A DNA stretch of 64,000 nt from CBDCYS01 sp965224215 (lineage in GTDB: Bacteria; Acidobacteriota; Terriglobia; Bryobacterales; UBA6623): positions 178,012 to 242,011 of the forward strand of contig CBDCYS010000008.1 of the NCBI GenBank assembly GCA_965224215.1, given 5' to 3'. Shown here piece by piece: positions 1 through 8,859 of the stretch (position 1 is its first letter; every line of letters begins with the position of its first letter). A program made the translations under genes and the position numbers. The notes under the pieces were generated by a model. It saw nothing but the letters and a program-made list of their open reading frames with translations, was not told the DNA's origin and made no database searches.

Positions 1-520
1 AGGTGGATCTTGTCGACAACCATCGAGGACCTAGACACACCCGCGGCTGACACCGGCTCCGCGCCAGACACAAACCCTTTTCTCGATCCGCTACGGTTCG
101 AGCGCCGGGTGCCCGAATGCACCGCCGTCATCTTCGGCGCCAACGGCGACCTGACAAAACGCAAGCTCCTACCCGCCCTTTACAGTCTGGCTCGCGACCG
201 CCGCCTCTCGGCCGGTTTCGCGGTCGTCGGCAACTCTCGCACCGAAATGAGTCATGAGGCTTTCCGCGAACGGATGAAGGCCGCGGTAAAAGAGTTTCTC
301 GAAAACGGGGAGTTCGACGAAGAGGTCTGGGATGGGTTTTCGCAAGGCCTCTACTATTTGCCGGGAAACGTCAAGGACCCCGCCTACTACGAGCAGCTTG
401 GAAAACTACTTGACGAAATTGCCGAAACCCGCCACACCGGCGACAACGTCCTTTTCTACCTTTCCACCCAGCCCAGCCTATATGCTCCCATCGCCCAGCA
501 GATCGGGGCCGCCGGACTAG

Positions 521-1349
521 GGCGTGTTAACACTAACGTGGGGTCTCGAAACGAAGAGCCTCGACGATGAGGGCGAAGTGGAGGAAGGCGAGGAACATCA
601 CGTCGAGCTTGTCGAAGCGGGAGAAGATTCGGCGGAATCCCTTGAGCCGGCGGAAGAGTCTCTCGACCTCGTTGCGGCGGCGATAGAGTACTCGATCGAA
701 CTCCCACGGCTCCAAGCGGGTACGCTTGGGCGGCACGACGGGAATCCATCCGAAATCCAGAGCCAGTTGGCGTGTCTGATCGTCCTCATAGGCGCCGTCC
801 ATGAGCAGCGGCAGCGGCTCGGGCAGTGGCCCCAGACCGCCCAGCAGCTCGCGGCCATGCTGGGCGTCGTGAGCTTGGCCGGGCGAGAGAGCGAACGTTA
901 TCGCCGTTCGAGCATCTGCGGCAACCATATGAATCTTGGTGGTCCATCCGCCGCGGGATTTGCCGATCGCCTGCGGACCGGTTTTTTTAACGCACCGGTG
1001 CCGTCGGGATGAACCTTCCCGATGGTCGAGTCCATCGACACGGCTTCGATTTTGATGCGGACCAGTTGCTCGCGCTGCAGTTTCTCGAAGACGGCGTCGA
1101 GCACGCCGTTCTTCGACCAGCGGTTCATGCGGGTGTAAATGGTGTGCCAGTTGCCGAAGCTCTGGGGCAAGCTGCGCCATTTGCAGCCCTGCTCGGCGAC
1201 ATATAAAATCGCGTTTAAAACCGCCAGGTTCGACAGGCTCACGTTGCCCCGCTGGCGCGGCAAAACCGGCTCGATGCGGAGGTATTGCTGCTCGGTGATT
1301 TCCATACATCACCAGTATAGCAGCTTGTCCAGAGTAGTGTTAACAGGCC
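521..1349 (-). mobile_element. IS5-family (IS427-group-like) insertion sequence, 829 bp
   Basis: The ends are inverted repeats, GGCGTGTTAACACTA on the left and GGCCTGTTAACACTA read from the right, with one mismatch. A 4-bp target duplication CTAG lies at 517-520 and 1350-1353, as is usual for IS427-group elements. It carries one transposase in two overlapping frames on the minus strand. It is inserted in zwf. Confidence 0.93.
533..1305 (-). CDS. IS5-family transposase made by -1 frameshifting
   Basis: This is a DDE transposase. The first frame begins at ATG 1305 (MEITEQQY) and holds the DUF4096-like N-terminal domain, including GCKWRSLPQSFGNW and the catalytic-type motif VSMDSTIGK. The second frame holds GGWTTKIHM and the C-terminal block with RNEVERLFRRLKGFRRI. 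The two frames overlap at a run of seven A on the coding strand (T run at 982-988), a typical slippery site for programmed -1 frameshifting in IS427-group elements. Reading through gives about 257 residues, normal for the family. Both halves look intact, so the enzyme may be active. Confidence 0.88.
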
Positions 1350-1455
1350 CTAGCGAAATCCTCTCGCGGAGGGTGGCGGCGGCTCGTTGTCGAAAAACCG
1401 TTCGGTCACGATCTTGGCAGCGCCCACGAGTTGAGCGCGGCGGTTCAGACCGTTT

Positions 1456-3453
1456 TTGACGAGTCCGAGATTTACCGCATTGATCATTACCTCGGGAAAG
1501 AAACGGTTCAGAACATCCTGGCATTCCGCTTTGATACCTTGCTTTGCGGTTCTGCTGCGAGGGGCCTATCCCAGCGGGTTTTCGGAAGTGCTTGTCGCTT
1601 CAACCTTGAGTAGCCCGACGGCGATGGCCTTTGCTCCCGATGGACGACTGTTCGTCTGCCAGCAGGGCGGAGCCTTGCGGGTCATTAAGAACGGAACACT
1701 TTTGGGAACGCCGTTCTTGACAGTCGGTGTCAATTCATCGGGTGAGCGCGGGCTACTCGGTGTTGCGTTCGATCCGGATTTCGCCAACAACAATTTCGTG
1801 TACATCTACTACACGGCGACCAGCCCAACTGTCCACAACCGGGTCAGCCGATTCACCGCGAACGGCGATGTGTCTACCGGGACTGAAGACATCCTTATGG
1901 ATCTGGAAACCTTGAGCGCCACCAACCACAACGGTGGAGCCATTCACTTCGGCTCGGACGGCATGCTGTATATTGCAACGGGTGAAAACGCAGTCACGGC
2001 GAACGCGCAATCGTTCAACAACCGGCTCGGGAAGATTCTGCGCATCAACTCCGACGGATCGATCCCGCTCAACCCGTTTGCCCCCCAGACAACCGGGCTC
2101 AACAAGGCGATCTGGGCCATGGGACTGCGCAACCCGTTCACGTTTAACTTTCATCCCGCCAATGGGCGGATGCACATCAACGATGTCGGGGCGGGGGCAT
2201 GGGAAGAAGTCAACGAAGGGATCCCTGGTGCGAACTATGGCTGGTCCTTTCACGAGGGTTTCGGTGGTGCTCCAACTTACAACGATCCGCTAGTGGCTTA
2301 TCCCCACAGCAACGGAACTCCAACCGGACGCGCCATCACCGGCGGAGCATTTTACACCGGAAACAAGTATCCGGGACAGTTTGCTGATTCGTATTTCTAT
2401 GCCGATTTCACGACCCAATGGATTTACCATCTGCCTGCGCCGGGCTACAACACCCAGACACCGTTCGGAACCAACTTGGGGAGGGGTGCGGTTGACTTGC
2501 AGGTATGGGACGGCGAGCTGCACTATTTGACGCGAGGCGGAGCTGTCTATCGCATCGAACACTCCTCGCCTTCGGAACCGGATCTCACGATGACTTCGGT
2601 GGTCGGGCCGATTGAAGGAAGAATCGGGCAGACGATCAACGTTGCTTCCGCCGTAGCCCAAAACGCAGGGACCGTCGGGGCGGCAGCCACACAGATCGGC
2701 TTCTATTTCTCAGACGACCCAGCGGGCGCCCCCGCCCAAGTCGCGACTGGTTCAACATGTTCCGTTCCTGTTCTGGCGGGTAGTGCCTCCCACAACTGTG
2801 TGAGCACGACCGTCCAGGTGCCGAATGTTATCCCGGGACCTTATTCGTTGGTGGCGATAGTCGACGACAACGACGCCGTTCCCGAAAGCAACGAGACCAA
2901 CAATGCCTTGGCGGACGCCAATCAGGTTACCCTGATCGACTGCAGCCTCGGCGGACCGGAAGACAACTGCATAGACGGCATCGACAATGACTGCGACGAC
3001 CTAGTCGACAGCGGCGACCCAGATTGCCAAACCGCTTGCACGCCCACCGGGGACGCCTGTTCGACAGCGCGTGAATGCTGCTCGGGCAACTGCAAAGGAG
3101 GGGGCAGAAAACGAAGATGCAGGGGTGAAGTGACTTGCACGCCCACCGAAAGCCCCGAGCTAACTTGCGACGACGGGGTAGATAACGACTGCGATGGTTT
3201 CACCGACGTTCTTGATTCGGACTGCGAGTGCGACCCGACTGAAGGTTCCGAAGTGAGTTGCAACGATGGCGTCGACAATGATTGCGACGGATCGATTGAT
3301 CTCAACGATTCCGATTGCGCGCCAATGTGCATGCCCAAAGGGCCTCTTGCAGCGCAAACAGTGATTGCTGTTCGAACAAATGCCGTGGAGGCGGCAACAA
3401 GAGTTGCAAGTGAGATTCGTCTGAATTTAGACCAGCATCCAATGAAGTTCTGA
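1456..3453 (+). CDS. PQQ-dependent sugar dehydrogenase-type propeller with CARDB and MopE-like repeats, 5'-truncated
   Basis: The recognisable protein starts near 1564 with PSGFSEVLVAST and continues as a soluble glucose/sorbosone dehydrogenase-type beta-propeller (SGERGLLGVAFDP, NHNGGAIHFG, GLRNPFTFNF), which in characterised members oxidises sugars with PQQ outside the cytoplasm. A CARDB-like adhesion domain follows, then a Cys/Asp-rich tail with three DG(I/V)DNDCD repeats of the MopE metal-binding type and a module with CCSGNCKGGG. The own start and signal peptide are missing; residues before about 1550 are out-of-frame zwf sequence, so the TTG at 1456 is only the formal frame start. At the 3' end one base seems lost in the G run near 3341: the other frame gives ASCSANSDCCSNKCRGGG and stops at 3413, repeating the earlier module. 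Confidence 0.8.
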   Translation: MTSPRFTALIITSGKKRFRTSWHSALIPCFAVLLRGAYPSGFSEVLVASTLSSPTAMAFAPDGRLFVCQQGGALRVIKNGTLLGTPFLTVGVNSSGERGLLGVAFDPDFANNNFVYIYYTATSPTVHNRVSRFTANGDVSTGTEDILMDLETLSATNHNGGAIHFGSDGMLYIATGENAVTANAQSFNNRLGKILRINSDGSIPLNPFAPQTTGLNKAIWAMGLRNPFTFNFHPANGRMHINDVGAGAWEEVNEGIPGANYGWSFHEGFGGAPTYNDPLVAYPHSNGTPTGRAITGGAFYTGNKYPGQFADSYFYADFTTQWIYHLPAPGYNTQTPFGTNLGRGAVDLQVWDGELHYLTRGGAVYRIEHSSPSEPDLTMTSVVGPIEGRIGQTINVASAVAQNAGTVGAAATQIGFYFSDDPAGAPAQVATGSTCSVPVLAGSASHNCVSTTVQVPNVIPGPYSLVAIVDDNDAVPESNETNNALADANQVTLIDCSLGGPEDNCIDGIDNDCDDLVDSGDPDCQTACTPTGDACSTARECCSGNCKGGGRKRRCRGEVTCTPTESPELTCDDGVDNDCDGFTDVLDSDCECDPTEGSEVSCNDGVDNDCDGSIDLNDSDCAPMCMPKGPLAAQTVIAVRTNAVEAATRVASEIRLNLDQHPMKF

Positions 3454-3625
3454 AAGCCACATCAGAGGCCCAGGCGAACGCCTGCGCTTCCGTGCGGCCT
3501 TTAGGCCCCCGTTCTCCTCAATCGAAGGCTCCTCCCGTCACGCCACACCTGCACCCCACACCTGGCCCTGGCTCCGCTCTGCCGCCGACCCGCTACACTT
3601 GAAAATCCCTGAGGGGCCGCGCTGC
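3454..3625. repeat. Intergenic GC-rich hairpin sequence
   Basis: The gap holds short imperfect palindromes such as AGGCGAACGCCT near 3470 and GGCCTTTAGGCC near 3497. They resemble the hairpin cluster at 18280-18433. No T run follows them, so a terminator role is not evident. Confidence 0.35.
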
Positions 3626-4927
3626 ATGAATCAAGCATCATCTCCCGCAATACCCGATTCTCCTTGGGCCTATGTAAAATCGCTCGGTCCGGGCATCGTC
3701 ACCGTGCTCACTTGGCTCTCGATGGGCGACTTGGTGGGCTCGGCCACTGCTGGCGGCAACTACGGCTACGCATTGATGTGGGCTTTTGTCGGCTGCCTGC
3801 TGGTGCGTGCGCTCTTTGTCTCGATGGTCACGAGGTACCAACTCTGCAACGACCGCGGCGAGAGCATACTCAGCGCCATGGGTCGGCTGCATCCCTGGCT
3901 GGCCCCGCTCCTGTTCGTTTGCAGCTTGGCCCAGGCCCATGGCGTCGGCGTTTTCATGTTGGTTGGCGCGGGCGATTGCATGACGAAATTGACGGGTGTT
4001 GGGAGCATCCGCGGCTGGGGCGTCTTTCTGGCTCTTCTGACTTTCTTGGTCGTTTTTCGGTCGGCCTACCTCTTTCTCGAGAAGATCTTTTGGATGCTGG
4101 CCGGGATGTTGACCGCGACATTCGTGACCCTGGCTGTGCTTGCCGAACCCTCTCCCTCTGGAATTGCTAGCGGCATATTCGGTTTCGCCATACCCGTGGC
4201 CAAGGGAAGCTGGGACCCGCTGCTGGTGGCCACGGCGCTCGCGGGCGCCCTGAGTGGTGGGATCGGCAATCTCCAATACGCCTACTTCGCCCAGGCCAAG
4301 GGCTGGACAACTCCCGCCCATCGCCGCGTGCAGCAATACGATCTTTTCTTCGGCATACTCGTTCTGATCGTGCTTGACCTCTCGGTCTGGATCTTGGGCG
4401 CGGAGACCATCTACAAGGAAGGCGGCGCGGTGACGGATCTCTCCAGTCTCGCCCAACTGCTGAGCGCAACCCTGGGGCCGGCAGGCGCGACGATGTTTTA
4501 CGCCGGGATTCTGGCGGCGATCTTTAGTTCGATGCTCGGCAACGGCAAAGCCTATGGCTATGTCGCTATCGATGCGTATATCCAGCGAGACCCGGCCGAG
4601 GCGGCCCGCTATCGGGGCGCCTATATGAAGCATCCAAGTTATCGCTGGGTGATCGCCTGGATCGTACTTTCCCCAGTCTTTTGGGTGCTGATTGGAAACC
4701 CCGATTTCATCGGCTTAACGCTGATCATCAACGCCGCCCAAACGCTGCTGATTCCCCTGATCGTGGCTGTCGTATGGATCGTCACGACGCGCGTTGATTA
4801 CATCGGCGTGCGCTATCGCAATGGGCTCGGCGGTCATGCGCTGTTCGCATTCCTTTTCGTCGTGGGCTGTTTCAGTGCGTTCTTCTCCGCACAGGCGATC
4901 TGGGGTCAGTTGTCGGGTGTGGGGTAG
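3626..4927 (+). CDS. Divergent Nramp-family membrane transporter
   Basis: A polytopic inner-membrane protein of about 433 residues with roughly eleven hydrophobic segments and the overall Nramp layout. Family members move divalent metals such as Mn or Fe with protons. The first segment carries SMGDLVGSATAGGNYGYAL in place of the canonical DPGN-containing helix, and the later SGGIGNLQYAYFAQAKGW replaces the canonical MPH-containing helix. The residues that bind transition metal in classical Nramps are thus not conserved, so the substrate is open (Mg-type or Nramp-related groups are possible). I chose ATG 3626 (MNQASS) over the upstream TTG at 3599 because it starts just before the conserved region. 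It stands alone, with no metal regulator beside it. Confidence 0.75.
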   Translation: MNQASSPAIPDSPWAYVKSLGPGIVTVLTWLSMGDLVGSATAGGNYGYALMWAFVGCLLVRALFVSMVTRYQLCNDRGESILSAMGRLHPWLAPLLFVCSLAQAHGVGVFMLVGAGDCMTKLTGVGSIRGWGVFLALLTFLVVFRSAYLFLEKIFWMLAGMLTATFVTLAVLAEPSPSGIASGIFGFAIPVAKGSWDPLLVATALAGALSGGIGNLQYAYFAQAKGWTTPAHRRVQQYDLFFGILVLIVLDLSVWILGAETIYKEGGAVTDLSSLAQLLSATLGPAGATMFYAGILAAIFSSMLGNGKAYGYVAIDAYIQRDPAEAARYRGAYMKHPSYRWVIAWIVLSPVFWVLIGNPDFIGLTLIINAAQTLLIPLIVAVVWIVTTRVDYIGVRYRNGLGGHALFAFLFVVGCFSAFFSAQAIWGQLSGVG

Positions 4928-5057
4928 GATCGGACCTGATTGCCTCCCGGCCACGGCTCGCCAAGCCCTCGCGATCTCAGAGTCTACAACAGGCGGTGGC
5001 CAGAGCCCAACGCGGTAGGGCTGTATCCATACGCCACCAGCGGACTCTGTGACTGGC

Positions 5058-5774
5058 TTAGCGTTCAACGAACAGCTCGGCGCTCGTCGCGTCAAGGTAG
5101 CTGAGCTGTTCAATGATGCTGCTGTACTTGAGCAACTTGGCGTGCTCCAACATTTCTTTGACCGACTCCAGCGTTAAGCGGACCTGATAAACATCCGCCC
5201 GCTCCGAGTAGGAGTAGCGTTGGTAGCTGGGCGATAGCGCCCCCAGCGCCGGCACCAGAAGGTCCCAGAAACTGCGCCTCTTAAATAGTCTTTTCTCGGA
5301 GGCCACATCGCGGGAGAGGGAAACGTTGCCCCTATGGCCGTGCATCACAATGAGGTTGCATCCCTCAGCACGAAACGGCCGCTCCGGCTCGGCGTCCGGG
5401 AACCGAGCAAGGTGGGTTGCCAGTTCCGCCTCAGTCGCGGTGATGATCTCCCAGCGAAAACGCGACGCTCCTCCCACGAAAGTGCCTCGGGAAAGTATCT
5501 CCAGAATCCGCTTGGGGTTCTTGCCAATGACGGAGAGAATGTGTTCGATTAGCTCAGCGGCCGGCAACTCACGCCGCGCGACCGGAGTCATGCTGACGTA
5601 CCCCGCTGCCTCGGAGCTGATCTTCGTTGGAATGGTTTCGGGAAGGGCCAAATCTAACTCGCTGCCTTTCAGGCGGTCAGCTTCCAGTGCAAGCGAGCGC
5701 TCCAACAGAGCCGCGCCCGCAAGGGTGCGGTCGAGTCTGACAGCGACAGCATCCCGGCGGGCGTTGCGACGCAA
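5058..5774 (-). CDS. Hypothetical protein
   Basis: I do not recognise this 238-residue protein. It is soluble in appearance, with no signal peptide, membrane segment or Cys pair. The central part (MTPVARRELPAAELIEHIL and later GGASRFRWEIITATEAELA) looks like an ordinary folded alpha/beta domain. The 5' end is suspicious: the first 24 or so codons lie across a 32-bp perfect inverted repeat (5704-5735 and 5801-5832), so the true start may be internal or the 5' end may have been remodelled by a repeat. The Nramp-like gene converges on it from the other strand. Confidence 0.5.
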   Translation of the reverse strand: MRRNARRDAVAVRLDRTLAGAALLERSLALEADRLKGSELDLALPETIPTKISSEAAGYVSMTPVARRELPAAELIEHILSVIGKNPKRILEILSRGTFVGGASRFRWEIITATEAELATHLARFPDAEPERPFRAEGCNLIVMHGHRGNVSLSRDVASEKRLFKRRSFWDLLVPALGALSPSYQRYSYSERADVYQVRLTLESVKEMLEHAKLLKYSSIIEQLSYLDATSAELFVER

Positions 5775-5832
5775 GCGACTATTCTCGACCGCACTTTTGG
5801 CTCGACCGCACCCTTGCGGGCGCGGCTCTGTT
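5704..5832. repeat. 32-bp perfect inverted repeat, 65-bp spacer
   Basis: The arm at 5704-5735 (begins AACAGAGCCGCGCCCGCAAG) is the exact reverse complement of 5801-5832. A partial extra copy of the inner end, CTCGACCGCA, lies at about 5784. The left arm is inside the predicted start of the minus-strand gene and the right arm is just upstream of it. Confidence 0.9.
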
Positions 5833-5900
5833 TCGGCCCGGTCACGCTTGGGACCGCCTCAGCGTCTAAGCGGACCTAGCGGCCTTGAGCCGGCGACGGT

Positions 5901-6812
5901 TCAATGAACCATCTTGATCTTGCGCAGCGCCTCGCTCAATTCGGGCTCTTCGAAGAACCGAAAAAGCTCAAGGACCTGCCCGTCCTGCAGCGCAACCGCG
6001 TACGGAACATCTTCGAACGGGAACTTCTCTTTGAGTAGCTCGAGGTCCGATGAGATCCTGACATTCTGGAGTCCAGTGTCTTCAATGAACCCGGGCGCGA
6101 TCTCGAAATCCTGAGTCGGCACGCCGACCATTTGAGCCTTCCAGTCCAGCTCCGCCATGGCAATCCCCGCGTCCAAGCAATGAAGGCAAGTTGGGTTGAA
6201 GAAGAACAGGAAGACGCCGCCATTGCGCGGATTGAATGCTCCACCCTCAACCTGAATCACCTCGGGAACATCGCTTTCCGGTCCCGGCCCCAAGCGGTCC
6301 CAAGCGAGGGAGACACCCGCGAATACGCAGATTCCAACCAGCGTAAGAGCGGCTCCGCGAAGGCGCCTCGGCTGCGGCGCGAAAACCGCAGCGAGCGCGG
6401 CAAGCGCCACCATGATTCCGTCGCCAATAAAGAACCCCGGTCCAACGGCGCGCTCAATCCAGGGGAAGCAGCTGCAGTCCTCCCCTTGGAGAGCGACGTA
6501 GTTGATCCCTACGTAGGCCATGAAGACCAGCAGCAATCCAACAGAGAGATAGCCGCCCAGTTTTCGCCAGCCGGACCGCAACAATAGAACGCCCGCGAAG
6601 GTCTCGGTAACGGCCAGCGCGATCGTAGCAGGCAGACTCAGCGAGACCGGGACGAGCAACTGCGTCAGCTTGACCTGGAATCCACTGATGTCGGTGAGCT
6701 TATAGAGCCCCGCCACCAGCCAAAGCAGCGCCATGATGGCAGCCGCAGTCCAACCCACCGCGTTCTGCCATGCTGGGGTCTGCTGCTCCTGCTCGTCTTG
6801 GACGTCGGTCAA
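5901..6812 (-). CDS. MauE/DoxX-like membrane protein fused to a thioredoxin-like domain
   Basis: The N-terminal half (residues 18-170) has four or five membrane helices in the MauE/DoxX pattern, with a Cys pair CSC at 113-115 in the loop before the last helices. A further helix near 155-172 leads to a C-terminal domain that begins around residue 195 and contains FFFNPTCLHC, a thioredoxin-type CxxC at 209-212, then a cis-Pro-like DVPYA near the end. Such fusions are thought to move electrons or disulphides across the membrane, and MauE itself is needed for maturation of methylamine dehydrogenase; no mau genes are visible here. The redox role is inferred from family and Cys residues only. It is a single gene with no clear partner. 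Confidence 0.72.
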   Translation of the reverse strand: MTDVQDEQEQQTPAWQNAVGWTAAAIMALLWLVAGLYKLTDISGFQVKLTQLLVPVSLSLPATIALAVTETFAGVLLLRSGWRKLGGYLSVGLLLVFMAYVGINYVALQGEDCSCFPWIERAVGPGFFIGDGIMVALAALAAVFAPQPRRLRGAALTLVGICVFAGVSLAWDRLGPGPESDVPEVIQVEGGAFNPRNGGVFLFFFNPTCLHCLDAGIAMAELDWKAQMVGVPTQDFEIAPGFIEDTGLQNVRISSDLELLKEKFPFEDVPYAVALQDGQVLELFRFFEEPELSEALRKIKMVH

Positions 6813-6930
6813 TTGTGGTCTCCCGATTTCTTTGTGGTTGCCGCAATTGCGTCATTGACGCAGGCGCTGGGCCCGCGACAGCCTGCACTTCTCCCGTCCC
6901 GTGGTGGAAGCAGGCTGTGAGACAAGCCGG

Positions 6931-7821
6931 CTAAGTCTGCACTTCCACGCCGGCCCATTGCTCGACCAGCTTGATCGCCGAGCAGAAATCTTCATCACCC
7001 TGGCCGCGTGCGATGCTAGCGCCAAAAAGCTCATGGACCAGCGATGTTGACGGCAGCGGCACTTTCAACTCCTGGCCGGAATCGAGCATCAAGCCGATAT
7101 CTTTGTGCATCCACTTCAGCGGAAAAGCCGCCTCGAAGTCGCGCTTGAAAATGTAGGGCGCCTTGAAACTGATCAGGCCGGCCTTCGCCGCGCTCTTATC
7201 CAGCACCTCGAACATCAACTCCGGCTTGACCCCTGCCTTGGTCGCCAGCACCATTCCTTCGATGAACCCCTGCATCATGTTGCAAAGCACCAGGTTCTGG
7301 GATAACTTCGCGTGCAGACCCATCCCCTGCTTACCGCAATAGAACAGGGTCTTGCCCATCGGAAGAAAATATTCCCGGACGCTCTCAAACACCTTCTTGC
7401 GGCCCCCGACCATGAAGGTCAGCGTGCCGCCTTGCGCGCCGGGTGTCGAGCCGGTGCAGGGCGCGTCGAGGTAAAAAGCACCCTTCTTCTCGAAAACCTT
7501 CGCGATCTTGCGGGCCAAGGTGGGTGCGATCGTACTCGCGTCGGCCACAATGTTGCCCTTTCCAATGCCTTCGATCACACCGCCCGGGCCGAGCAGCACG
7601 TTCTCTGACATCTCAGAGTTGCCGACACACAAGAACAAACAGTCAGCGAATTGGCCGACCTCTTTCGGTGTCTTGCAGAAAACCGCATTGCGTCTTTTGC
7701 CCAGTTTTCGCGCCTTTGAAGTAGTGTGGCTCCACAATGCCACCTCATGACAAGCGTCCAGCAGGTTGCGCGCCATGGGGTAGCCCATCAAGCCAAGTCC
7801 TAGAAATCCAAGTTTTGCCAT
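6931..7821 (-). CDS. 3-hydroxyisobutyrate dehydrogenase-family NAD(P) oxidoreductase
   Basis: A beta-hydroxyacid dehydrogenase of about 296 residues. It shows the N-terminal dinucleotide motif GFLGLGLMGYPMARN, the substrate-binding signature DAPCTGSTPGAQGG and the catalytic Lys region GLHAKLSQN. Relatives reduce succinic or tartronate semialdehyde or glyoxylate, or oxidise 3-hydroxyisobutyrate; the exact substrate cannot be told. I chose ATG 7821 (MAKLGF) since AGGAG lies seven bases upstream and the Rossmann motif follows directly. It is divergent from the 2-hydroxyacid dehydrogenase at 7882, about 60 bp apart, so the two may share a control region and a glyoxylate/glycerate-type role. Confidence 0.88.
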   Translation of the reverse strand: MAKLGFLGLGLMGYPMARNLLDACHEVALWSHTTSKARKLGKRRNAVFCKTPKEVGQFADCLFLCVGNSEMSENVLLGPGGVIEGIGKGNIVADASTIAPTLARKIAKVFEKKGAFYLDAPCTGSTPGAQGGTLTFMVGGRKKVFESVREYFLPMGKTLFYCGKQGMGLHAKLSQNLVLCNMMQGFIEGMVLATKAGVKPELMFEVLDKSAAKAGLISFKAPYIFKRDFEAAFPLKWMHKDIGLMLDSGQELKVPLPSTSLVHELFGASIARGQGDEDFCSAIKLVEQWAGVEVQT

Positions 7822-7881
7822 AGTTTCTCCTGAAGTTTTCAATTGTACGCTGACGGACGGCTATGAGACAATGCCTACACC

Positions 7882-8859
7882 ATGCAATCCAAAGTTTTGG
7901 TTCCGAAGCGCATCTTTCCCGAGGCAATCGACTACTTGCACGACAAAGTGGAACTCGACTACAACAGCACGGACAGGAATCTCTCCGCCGCTGAACTCCT
8001 GGAGCGACTCCAGGACAAAGACGGCATTCTCAGCATGCTGACGAACCGGTTTTCCGCCGAAGTGATGGACGCCTTGCCGAACCTGCGCGTCATCGCCAAC
8101 ATCGCCGTAGGGTTTGACAACATCGACATTCCGGCGGCGACCGAGCGCAAAATCGTCGTCACGCACACCCCTGACGTACTGACGGAAACGACAGCGGATT
8201 TCGCTTTCGCGCTGATGATGTCCGCCGCCCGCCGCGTCCCCGAGGGCGAACGCGTGCTGCGCGCCGGTAAGTGGGACAAGTGGGGGATCGATCTATTCTG
8301 CGGGCCGGACATTCATCACAGCACGCTCGGCATCCTCGGCATCGGACGCATCGGAAAAGCGCTAGCTCAGCGTGCACAAGGGTTCCACATGCGAGTGCAA
8401 TACCACGATGCGTTTCGCGCTCCCGCCGAAGTCGAGCAGGAACTGAACCTTCAATTCGTGACTTTTGAGGAGCTGTTTCAGACGTCCGACTTCGTGAGCG
8501 TACACGTTCCGCTGCTGCCAGAGACAAGACATCTTGTTGGCGCGGCACAGTGCAAGCTGATGAAGAAAACGGCGGTCCTTGTGAATACGTCCCGGGGTCC
8601 GGTCATCGACGAAGCCGCCTTGGCCGAGGCTCTCGAGCAAGGCGAAATCGCCGCTGCGGGGCTGGACGTCTACGAGCGGGAGCCTATCGTTGAGCCGCGC
8701 CTGTTGGCATTGGAGAACGCGGTCCTGACGCCCCATATCGCGAGTGCCTCGTTCAACACAAGGCGGGCCATGTGCATGCTCGCAGCGGAAAACGTCGTCA
8801 CCGCGTTGGAAGGCAAGCGTCCGCCCACCCCGGTGAACGGTATTCTCTTCGACGCATAG
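7882..8859 (+). CDS. D-2-hydroxyacid dehydrogenase (glyoxylate reductase-like)
   Basis: A 325-residue NAD(P)-dependent D-2-hydroxyacid dehydrogenase. It carries the GIGRIG nucleotide motif and the three catalytic positions of the family: Arg in NTSRGPVIDE, Glu in DVYEREP and His in LTPHIASAS. Close family members reduce glyoxylate or hydroxypyruvate to glycolate or glycerate. The divergent neighbour at 6931-7821 belongs to the other glyoxylate/semialdehyde reductase family, which supports a joint role in C2/C3 acid metabolism, though this is inference. Length is normal and the gene is intact. Confidence 0.9.
   Translation: MQSKVLVPKRIFPEAIDYLHDKVELDYNSTDRNLSAAELLERLQDKDGILSMLTNRFSAEVMDALPNLRVIANIAVGFDNIDIPAATERKIVVTHTPDVLTETTADFAFALMMSAARRVPEGERVLRAGKWDKWGIDLFCGPDIHHSTLGILGIGRIGKALAQRAQGFHMRVQYHDAFRAPAEVEQELNLQFVTFEELFQTSDFVSVHVPLLPETRHLVGAAQCKLMKKTAVLVNTSRGPVIDEAALAEALEQGEIAAAGLDVYEREPIVEPRLLALENAVLTPHIASASFNTRRAMCMLAAENVVTALEGKRPPTPVNGILFDA

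Larger units (their letters stand above)
10..1533 (+). pseudogene. zwf: Glucose-6-phosphate dehydrogenase, interrupted by an IS and 3'-truncated
   Basis: The enzyme oxidises glucose 6-phosphate to 6-phosphogluconolactone in the cytosol. The first part (TTG at 10) carries the NADP-binding stretch GANGDLTKRK at residues 43-52. It is cut at 521 by an IS element. If the IS and one CTAG copy are removed, the frame resumes at 1354 and shows EKPFGHDL and the active-site motif RIDHYLGKE, so most of the N-terminal half is readable. After the FRF near 1530 the homology stops, where a family member would continue for about 300 residues; the frame then runs into sugar-dehydrogenase sequence and stops at 1613. 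The gene is therefore doubly broken, by insertion and by a deletion or rearrangement. TTG as start is uncertain because little upstream sequence is present. Confidence 0.85.

Noticed and set aside
3638..4633. Minus-strand open frame of 331 codons opposite the Nramp-like gene
   Set aside because: A shadow frame; the plus strand has clear membrane helices and family resemblance.
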